From Serratia nevei (GTDB taxonomy: Bacteria; Pseudomonadota; Gammaproteobacteria; Enterobacterales; Enterobacteriaceae), in NCBI RefSeq assembly GCF_024160145.1, contig NZ_JAMYWQ010000002.1, positions 62,001 through 126,000 of the forward strand: a DNA stretch of 64,000 nt, read 5' to 3'. The notes beneath the pieces are model-generated. The model worked only from the letters and a program-made list of their open reading frames with translations. It was not told the origin of the DNA and made no database searches. Position 1 is the first letter of the stretch. Each line of letters begins with the position of its first letter. Below, piece after piece: positions 57,306 through 64,000 of this stretch. The translations under genes and the position numbers were made by a program.

Positions 57306-60300
57306 ATGGAACAGCAAGGGACAACGGGGCAGTCGACCACCGACGACCAAACGATAGTCGACTATCTGTATCGTATCGCCGGTGAATATGGGGAAAAGTC
57401 CGCCGTGTTGATGGACGACGCGGCGCTGACCTATCGCGAACTCAACGCACGCTCTAACCAACTGGCGCATTATTTGCGCGGGCAGGGGATCGGCGAAGAC
57501 AGCGTGGTGGCGATCCACCTGCCGCGCGGCATGGCAATGCTGATCGCCATTTTCGCCATTGTAAAGGCCGGCGGCGCCTATTTGCCGCTGGCGCATAATG
57601 CGCCGCGTAGCCGCATTGAAAACATCCTGAGCAACAGCGCAGCCGCTTGTCTGATCGGTACGGACGATGGCGATCGCTGGCCGATTCCTCGCGTCGAGGT
57701 CGACAGCGCGGCGGTCAGTGCTATGCCGACGAGGGATCTGCGTTATCGGCCGCACGCGCGGCAACTGGCGTATATCATCTACACCTCCGGCTCCACCGGC
57801 GTCCCCAAAGGGGTGGCGACGGAACATGCCGCGCTGCTTAACCGCATTGTCTGGATGCAGAGCGTCTATCCCATCACGTCGCGGGACGTGCTGTTCCAGA
57901 AAACGGTGTACACCTTTGACGTCTCCGTCTGGGAAATGTTCTGGTGGGCGATGTATGGCGCATCTGTGGTGCTGTTACCGTCCGGATTGGAGAGCGATCC
58001 GCGTACTTTGGTGCGGCTGATTCAGCGTCACCGCGTGTCGGTTGTACACTTTGTCCCTTCGATGTTGAACCTGTTTGTCGAGTATCTGGAGATAAAACGG
58101 GATCCGCGCTTGATCGCCTCGTTGCGATCGGTGTTCGCCAGTGGTGAGAAACTCACTGTCCACAGCGTGGCGCGCTTTTATCAATCGGTGGCACAGGGCG
58201 ACCTGATTAATCTCTATGGCCCGACTGAAGCGGCTATCGATGTCAGCCATCACCGCTGCCAGCGCGAGTACGACTACGAAGACATCCCTATCGGTCAGGC
58301 GATTGACGGTTGCCGACTCTACGTGCTGGATGAGCAAGGCAACCCGGTGGCGGACGGCGAAGAGGGAGAGCTTTATCTCGCCGGTATCGGGCTGGCGCGG
58401 GGTTATCTCAACAATGCAGCGCTGACCGATCGCTATTTTACCGTGCATCCGACCCTGTGCCATTTAGGGCAGCCGGAGCGGCTGTATAAAACCGGCGACC
58501 TGGTGTGGCGCGACGGACAAAGCCAACAGGTTTATTACATCGGGCGCAATGATTTTCAGATTAAAATAAGAGGGTTACGTGTTGAGTTGGGCGAAATCGA
58601 GGCCCATGCGATGCGTTTGCCGGAGGTGCGGCAGGCGGCAGTGGTGGCGGACCAGGACGATCCCGACAATCAGCTGATTTACGCCTTTGTCGTCAGTAGC
58701 GCGCGGCTCAATTTGGAGGCCTTGCTGGATGCATTGGCCAAAAACCTGCCGGCTTACATGCTGCCGAACCGTCTGTTGGCGTTGTCAGCGTTACCGCTCT
58801 CCGCCAATGGCAAGTGCTGTCGTAAAACGCTGCTCGGCTTGGCGCGCGCGCACTCAGCCAGTTGCGTCGATCTGTGTGAGACACCCGCAGTGCGCTACCT
58901 GCCGCTGTCATCGGCGCAAGCGTCTATGTGGTTTATGCAACAGTTGGCGCCGCACACCGCGCTGTACAATAACCCCGCCGCCTTGCTGCTTGAAGGGGAA
59001 CTGGATCGCACGCGGATGGACGGCGCGATCCGTCAGCTGATGAGCCGGCATTCGCTGTTGCGCGCCATGGCGGAAACCCACAATGGGCAACCGGTATTGG
59101 CGGTGCCTCAGGCCGTTTCGTCGCCGGCGCTGCTGACGATAGTGCCGCTGCCTTCGGTGGACGATAATAACGCGTTACAGGCGTTGATTAACCAGCGCGC
59201 GGCACAACCCATGCTCTTGACGCCGGGCACACCGCTATGCCGGTTTGAACTGTTGACGATCGATAACGCGCGTAGCGTGCTGTTGATTCATTTGCACCAC
59301 ATCATCAGCGATGGCTGGTCGAAAGGCGTTCTACTACGCGAGTTGCAGGCAGCGTATAACGGCGAGTCCACGGCGCAAGAACCGCCGCTGGAGTATAGCG
59401 ATTACCTGGCGCAACAAGAGGAATGGCGCCAGAGTGACGCGTATCAGGACGCGATGCGCTACTGGCAAGACACCCTGACGGGCACGCTGCCGATTCTCGA
59501 TATCCCCACCGATCGGCCGCGTCAGACGGTGGCGCGCTACCGAGGGGCATTTGTCACCTTTGCATTGCCTGACAGCGCCTGCGAGCAGGTGGTGGTGGCA
59601 GCGCGTGCGCAGCGCGTGTCGTTGTATAACTATCTGTTGGCCGCCTTTGTGCTCCTGTTGCATCGTAATGCGCGTCAGCAGGAATATATCGTCGGTATGC
59701 CGATTGCCGCGCGGCTGGCGCAAGAACAGGAGCAGATGATCGCGCCGCTGGTCAACGTGCTGCCGCTGCGTTTGCCTCTTGACGAGGCGGCACCGTTTTC
59801 CGCGTGGGTGCAGACGGTCAGAGGTATTCTGTTCGCCGCTTTCAGGCACCAGCGCCTCGAATTCACCGACATCGCGCGTGCATTGAATGTGGAGCGTAGC
59901 GCCGGACATTTCCCGGTGTATCAATGCATGTTCCAACTCGACAATATGCCGCTGGCGATCCCGACGCTAAACGGCGTCAACGTCACTCCGCTACTGTTGG
60001 ATACCGGTGCATCTCAGGTGGATATTTCGCTGAGTATGCAGCATATCGATGGGCGCATCACCGGTACCTTCGAATATGACGCCGGGTTGTACAGCGCGGA
60101 GCGTATTCGGCATTTGGTGGCGCAGTGGGGGGAACTGTTGGATGAAGCAAACCGCCAGCCCACGCTGTCAATCCGCGATCTGATCCGCGTCACCCCCCGG
60201 GAGCACGCTTGGCTGGCGCGGCACAACGCCACTGAAGTTGCGCTGCCGCCCGTGGATAATCTGCTGGCGCTGGTGCTGCCGCACTGCCGGCAGCGCCCCA

Positions 60301-62102
60301 CTCACGTGGCGTTGCGCCACGGTGACAACGCCATGACCTATGGCGAACTGCAACAGGCCACGATGCAGATGCGTGCCTGGCTGAGCGCGCAGGGCATACA
60401 ACGCGGAGAATCTGTCGCGCTGCTGCTGCCGTTTTGCTTCGAGTTGATAATCGCGCAATTGGCGATCCTCTCTCTTGGGGCGAGTTATGTGCCGCTGGAT
60501 GGCGATGCGCCAGAGGCTCGCAACGCCCTGATTTTGGCTCAGGCAACGCCGCGCATGCTGCTGGTGGCGCAACCGCAGAAGGCCCCTCATGGGCTGACGA
60601 TACCCTGGGCGGTGATGCCCGGTTGGCGCAGCCTGTTGGCAGAAATGCAGAGCTTGCCGGTTACCGTTGCGCCAGCGGCGTTGGAAAATGACGCGGTGGT
60701 GATCTTCACCTCAGGTACCACTGGGCAACCCAAAGGCGTCCGGCTCAGCCAACGTAATCTGGTCAACCTGGTGGCTTCCTTTATCTCCAGCTATCAGGTG
60801 ATGCACCAGGATGTTCTGCTACCCATTACTTCCGTCGCGTCCGCCAGCTTTGTCGGGGAGGTGCTGCCGCTGCTCGCCGCCGGCGGTACCCTGATATTGG
60901 CGAAAAAAGCGCAGAGTCTGGACAGCGATGCGCTCATTGCGCTGCTGGCATCGCAGCGGGTGACGATCCTGAGTACCACCCCATCGCTCTCCGCCAGCCT
61001 CTCCGTCCTGGCTAAGGCGATGGGATCGCTGCGCCTGTTTCTGTGCGGCGGTGAGGCGCTGGAGTATGGGCAGATTGCGCCGTTGCTGCCGAGCATGACG
61101 GTGGTTAACGGTTATGGCCTGACCGAAAGCGGTATCTGCTCGACCTACTATCCCGTCGCACCGCGTACGGCGCAAGAAACGGGGCCACTGCCTATTGGCC
61201 GCCCGATCCAGAATACTCAAGCGTATGTGGTGGATGCGGATAACCGCCTGGTACCGCCGGGCGCCTGCGGCGAACTCTGTTTCTCCGGTCTGGGTATCTC
61301 CCCCGGCTACCTTAATGCACAACAGGATCCCGCGCGTTTTGTTGAGTTGCCGGAACATGCCGGCGTGCGGGTGTTGAAAACCGGCGATCGTGCCCGTTGG
61401 GCAACAGACGGGATGTTGTTCTATCTCGGCAGACAGGATCGCCAAGTGCAGATCCGTGGGCACCGGGTGGAGCTGGGCGACATCGAAAGCCTGCTGAAAC
61501 AGCATCCGGATATTGCCGATGCGTGGGTCGATGTGCGCAGCAATGCGGCAGCGACGCAGCTGTTGGTGGCCTTCTATTGCAGCATCAACGGTGTGGCGCT
61601 GGATGCGCAGCAACTGCGCGTGTGGCTTAGCCTGCGGCTACCGTTGCATATGCTGCCGTTGCTCTACGTGCCGCTGAGCGCCATGCCGCTTGGCGTGAAC
61701 GGCAAAATCGATCCCCACCGTTTGCCGCAGGTAGACCTGCGACAGGTGGCAGGGCCGGGCGAGTATGTCCCTCCGGCGACCGAACTGGAACAGCGTCTGG
61801 CGGCGATCTGGCAGCAATTGCTTGGCATCGAGCGTGTCGGCACCACCACCAATTTCTTCGATCTCGGCGGACACTCGCTTCTGCTGGTACAGATGCAGCA
61901 GCACATTGGGCAGCAGTGCGGCCAGCGCGTGGCGTTGGTCGATCTGTTGCGCTTCACCACCATCAAACGCTTGGCGGAATTTCTGCTGGCCCCGGACGCA
62001 GCGCAAGGGACCACGGGAGATCAGACGCAGCAACGTGCGGCACAACAGCGTTCGGCCTTTGGTCGGGCGCGCTGGGCTGCCACAACCGATAGTCATCACT
62101 GA
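57306..62102 (+). CDS. NRPS: A(Ser, without own carrier) - C - A - PCP
   Basis: A 1598-residue synthetase. A1 (about 15-510) has YTSGSTGVPKG and specificity residues D-V-W-H-F-S-L-I-D, the serine code, and ends with ANGK. Only about 25 residues separate it from the C domain, so no PCP belongs to A1. C (about 530-960) has HHIISDG near 665. A2 (about 985-1480) has FTSGTTGQPKG, but the position of the usual Asp 235 is not Asp (segment ASASFVGEVLP), suggesting a substrate without a normal alpha-amino group or otherwise atypical. PCP (about 1490-1565) has LGGHSLL (Ser near 1523). A1 would charge the free ACP at 54605 with serine (ZmaJ-like role, now fused). ATG 57306 follows GAAGG. Confidence 0.88.
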   Translation: MEQQGTTGQSTTDDQTIVDYLYRIAGEYGEKSAVLMDDAALTYRELNARSNQLAHYLRGQGIGEDSVVAIHLPRGMAMLIAIFAIVKAGGAYLPLAHNAPRSRIENILSNSAAACLIGTDDGDRWPIPRVEVDSAAVSAMPTRDLRYRPHARQLAYIIYTSGSTGVPKGVATEHAALLNRIVWMQSVYPITSRDVLFQKTVYTFDVSVWEMFWWAMYGASVVLLPSGLESDPRTLVRLIQRHRVSVVHFVPSMLNLFVEYLEIKRDPRLIASLRSVFASGEKLTVHSVARFYQSVAQGDLINLYGPTEAAIDVSHHRCQREYDYEDIPIGQAIDGCRLYVLDEQGNPVADGEEGELYLAGIGLARGYLNNAALTDRYFTVHPTLCHLGQPERLYKTGDLVWRDGQSQQVYYIGRNDFQIKIRGLRVELGEIEAHAMRLPEVRQAAVVADQDDPDNQLIYAFVVSSARLNLEALLDALAKNLPAYMLPNRLLALSALPLSANGKCCRKTLLGLARAHSASCVDLCETPAVRYLPLSSAQASMWFMQQLAPHTALYNNPAALLLEGELDRTRMDGAIRQLMSRHSLLRAMAETHNGQPVLAVPQAVSSPALLTIVPLPSVDDNNALQALINQRAAQPMLLTPGTPLCRFELLTIDNARSVLLIHLHHIISDGWSKGVLLRELQAAYNGESTAQEPPLEYSDYLAQQEEWRQSDAYQDAMRYWQDTLTGTLPILDIPTDRPRQTVARYRGAFVTFALPDSACEQVVVAARAQRVSLYNYLLAAFVLLLHRNARQQEYIVGMPIAARLAQEQEQMIAPLVNVLPLRLPLDEAAPFSAWVQTVRGILFAAFRHQRLEFTDIARALNVERSAGHFPVYQCMFQLDNMPLAIPTLNGVNVTPLLLDTGASQVDISLSMQHIDGRITGTFEYDAGLYSAERIRHLVAQWGELLDEANRQPTLSIRDLIRVTPREHAWLARHNATEVALPPVDNLLALVLPHCRQRPTHVALRHGDNAMTYGELQQATMQMRAWLSAQGIQRGESVALLLPFCFELIIAQLAILSLGASYVPLDGDAPEARNALILAQATPRMLLVAQPQKAPHGLTIPWAVMPGWRSLLAEMQSLPVTVAPAALENDAVVIFTSGTTGQPKGVRLSQRNLVNLVASFISSYQVMHQDVLLPITSVASASFVGEVLPLLAAGGTLILAKKAQSLDSDALIALLASQRVTILSTTPSLSASLSVLAKAMGSLRLFLCGGEALEYGQIAPLLPSMTVVNGYGLTESGICSTYYPVAPRTAQETGPLPIGRPIQNTQAYVVDADNRLVPPGACGELCFSGLGISPGYLNAQQDPARFVELPEHAGVRVLKTGDRARWATDGMLFYLGRQDRQVQIRGHRVELGDIESLLKQHPDIADAWVDVRSNAAATQLLVAFYCSINGVALDAQQLRVWLSLRLPLHMLPLLYVPLSAMPLGVNGKIDPHRLPQVDLRQVAGPGEYVPPATELEQRLAAIWQQLLGIERVGTTTNFFDLGGHSLLLVQMQQHIGQQCGQRVALVDLLRFTTIKRLAEFLLAPDAAQGTTGDQTQQRAAQQRSAFGRARWAATTDSHH

Positions 62103-62150
62103 TCCCGCTGAATGGAACGCGTGACAAACCTGAATACAGGGGAAAGCAAC

Positions 62151-64000
62151 ATGGCAGAGAATGATTTTGGTGTGGCCATCATTGGGATGGCGGGGCGTTT
62201 CCCTCAAGCCGATACCGTACAGGCGTTTTGGGAAAATCTGCTGGCGAGCCGAGAGTGTATCTCCTTCTACAGCGATGAGGAGCTGCTGAAGATGGGGATC
62301 AGCCCCGAATTTGTTCAGCACCCTGACTACGTCAAGGCCAAGGGGGAGGTGGCGGACATCGATAAATTTGATGCCGCCTTCTTCGGTATCGCGCCCCGAG
62401 AGGCGGAGCTGATGGATCCTCAGCACCGCGTCCTGTTGGAAACCGCGTGGGCAGCCTTCGAGGATGCGGGCTATGTGGCCGCCGATTATCCGGGGGATGT
62501 GGGCATTTTCGCCGGCAAAAGTATGGATTCCTACTTGATGCTGAACTTGATGCCGCACTTCAAACGCGTTTTTTCTTCCGGCAGTTTGCAGGCGGCCATT
62601 GGCAACGACAAAGACAGTATTACCACCACCATCGCCTATCACCTCAATCTGCGAGGCCCGGCGATCACAGTACAGACCTCCTCGTCGACATCCCTGGTGG
62701 CGGTGTGTGTGGCCTGTCAAAGCCTGTTGACTTGGCAGTGCGACATGGCGATTGCCGGCGGTGTGACGCTGGGGCCGCCGGCAAAAACCGGCTACTTGTC
62801 GCAGGAGGGCGGGATCACCGCCGCCGATGGCCACTGTCGGGCGTTTTCCGATAACAGCAGCGGGTTCGTGCCCGGCACCGGCGCAGGGCTGGTGGTGTTG
62901 AAGCGCGTCGACGAAGCGTTGCGTGATGGCGATAACATCTATGCGGTCATCAAAGGGTTTGCCGTTAACAACGACGGCTCGGAGAAGATCAGCTATACCG
63001 CGCCGAGCGTGGACGCTCAGGCGCGCGCCATTGCTCAGGCACAGCGGTTGGCGGGGTTGGCGCCGCAGGATATCACTTACGTGGAAGCCCACGGTACCGG
63101 GACACGTCTGGGCGATCCGGTTGAGTTTTCCGCGCTGAGCCGTGCCTTTGCGGGCGCGCCGCAAAAGCAGTACTGTGCGTTGGGGTCGGTAAAAACCAAT
63201 ATCGGCCATCTGGATACGGCGGCGGGCGTCACGGGTTTGATAAAAACCGCGCTGGCGGTGCAGCAGGGCAAAATTCCCGCCACGTTGCACTTTGAGCGGC
63301 CCAATGCACAGATCGATCTGACCAATAGCCCGTTTTACATCAATACCACCTGTCAACCGTGGCAGCCGGAAAACGGCATGCGTCGCGCGGGCGTCACCTC
63401 GCTCGGCATGGGGGGCACCAATGCCCACGTTGTGCTGGAGCAAGCGCCCGCCGTTGACCTGCAAGCGCGAGCGCCTGTACCTGCCTACAGTATATTGCCG
63501 TTCTCCGCCAAAACCGACAGTGCCTTATCCTCGGGACTGGCGCGTTTTGCCGATTTTCTGCAACGTGAATCGCTGCCGGATCGGCGGGACATGGCCTGGA
63601 CGCTCACCCAGGGACGCAAAACCTTCACACACCGCGCCGCGCTCGTAACGGACGATCTGCACGCTGCCGGGACGCTGTTGCAGCAGACCGCGACAGCACC
63701 GTTCGCCCGTGGCGTGGCACAGACGCAGTCTGGGCTGGGGATGCTGTTTTCCGGGCAGGGCAGCCAATATCAGCGCATGGGCCATCAGCTCTATCAGGCT
63801 TGGCCGGTCTACGCAGAGGCCTTCGACCGTTGCGCGGCGTTACTTGAGCGTGAATACCGACTGGATATCCGCCATGAACTGTTCAGCGCAGAAATCTCGT
63901 TAGCCCAGGGCGAACGCCTGGCGCAAACCCGCCTCACGCAACCGCTGCTGTTCAGCGTCGAGTATGCCTTGGCGCAATTGTGGCTCAGTTGGGGCATCAC
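62151..64000 (+). CDS. PKS, partial: KS with Cys-to-Ser change, then AT (cut by window end)
   Basis: 616 residues are visible before the window ends. KS (about 5-430) aligns throughout, with EAHGTGT and KTNIGH intact, but the active site reads TSSSTSL where Cys is expected (Ser 178, codon 62682-62684). AT begins near residue 525 (GMLFSGQGSQYQRMG) and runs off the edge before its nucleophile. A KS without Cys cannot make the normal acyl-thioester; such domains act as decarboxylases in loading modules or are inactive. I chose ATG 62151 after AGGGGAAA; ATG 62112 is also in frame. Confidence 0.87.
   Translation, partial: MAENDFGVAIIGMAGRFPQADTVQAFWENLLASRECISFYSDEELLKMGISPEFVQHPDYVKAKGEVADIDKFDAAFFGIAPREAELMDPQHRVLLETAWAAFEDAGYVAADYPGDVGIFAGKSMDSYLMLNLMPHFKRVFSSGSLQAAIGNDKDSITTTIAYHLNLRGPAITVQTSSSTSLVAVCVACQSLLTWQCDMAIAGGVTLGPPAKTGYLSQEGGITAADGHCRAFSDNSSGFVPGTGAGLVVLKRVDEALRDGDNIYAVIKGFAVNNDGSEKISYTAPSVDAQARAIAQAQRLAGLAPQDITYVEAHGTGTRLGDPVEFSALSRAFAGAPQKQYCALGSVKTNIGHLDTAAGVTGLIKTALAVQQGKIPATLHFERPNAQIDLTNSPFYINTTCQPWQPENGMRRAGVTSLGMGGTNAHVVLEQAPAVDLQARAPVPAYSILPFSAKTDSALSSGLARFADFLQRESLPDRRDMAWTLTQGRKTFTHRAALVTDDLHAAGTLLQQTATAPFARGVAQTQSGLGMLFSGQGSQYQRMGHQLYQAWPVYAEAFDRCAALLEREYRLDIRHELFSAEISLAQGERLAQTRLTQPLLFSVEYALAQLWLSWGI

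Noticed and set aside
61638..63464. 608-codon minus-strand frame across the end of the NRPS and the KS gene
   Set aside because: Both plus-strand proteins have full domain motifs here; the minus frame has no domain and reflects codon bias.

Overview
The window looks like a chromosomal segment of a high-GC enterobacterium, most likely Serratia (inference). The reasons are enterobacterial orthologues (lacZ, citCDEFXG-citT, agp, entD/entC/entA, alkB, mnaT-ydcZ with a SutR-like regulator, and a YghW-type protein) and a Gammaproteobacterial tRNA-Asn. Two nonribosomal/polyketide clusters sit in this ordinary backbone. The species cannot be fixed from the sequence alone.

Layout. (1) 1-635: 5' part of an unrecognised gene. 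(2) About 1.2-13.3 kb: a compact biosynthetic operon. It has SbnA- and SbnB-like enzymes for L-2,3-diaminopropionate (Dap), an AzlC/AzlD-type exporter pair, a carrier-condensation didomain protein, a two-module NRPS ending in a thioesterase, and a free-serine kinase (SbnI/SerK type). The last supplies O-phosphoserine, the SbnA substrate. The adenylation codes read as serine, then a diamino acid. The thioesterase nucleophile is Cys instead of Ser. The operon ends next to a tRNA-Asn whose 3' end faces it. (3) 13.6-24.5 kb: lacZ and the citrate fermentation locus, namely the response regulator citB without its kinase, and divergent citCDEFXG-citT. (4) 24.6-30.5 kb: agp behind a PHO-box-like site, an MntA/HepT toxin-antitoxin pair, an EntD-type phosphopantetheinyl transferase, and Fur-boxed entC joined to entA without entE or entB between them. 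(5) 30.5-40 kb: backbone genes, including alkB with a LexA box, alanyl-tRNA editing protein, two LysR regulators, LPS-type glycosyltransferases, a nitroreductase, and the sutR-like/mnaT/ydcZ group. (6) 40-41.5 kb: an AT-rich, gene-poor stretch with a LuxR-type DNA-binding-domain-only regulator. (7) 41.5-64 kb and beyond: a hybrid NRPS-PKS cluster.

The second cluster contains a C-A-PCP-KS-AT-KR-DH-ER-ACP megasynthase and a KS-(degenerate AT)-ACP protein. These are followed by a cassette of 3-hydroxyacyl-ACP dehydrogenase, discrete ACP, acyl-ACP dehydrogenase and discrete acyltransferase. A following A-C-A-PCP NRPS starts with an adenylation domain that has a serine code and no carrier protein of its own. 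The last protein is a KS-AT cut by the window edge, and its ketosynthase Cys is replaced by Ser. No FkbH-type glyceryl transferase is visible. The best reading is that serine is loaded onto the free ACP and oxidised to an aminomalonyl-ACP extender, as known for zwittermicin A; the discrete AT would then deliver it to the KS module with the ruined AT. This is inference from domain logic and was not tested.

How the genes could work together: the EntD-type transferase may prime carrier proteins of both clusters. Cluster 1 makes its own Dap from serine via phosphoserine and builds a small Ser-Dap-containing product. Whether the two clusters, about 28 kb apart, contribute to one compound cannot be decided here.
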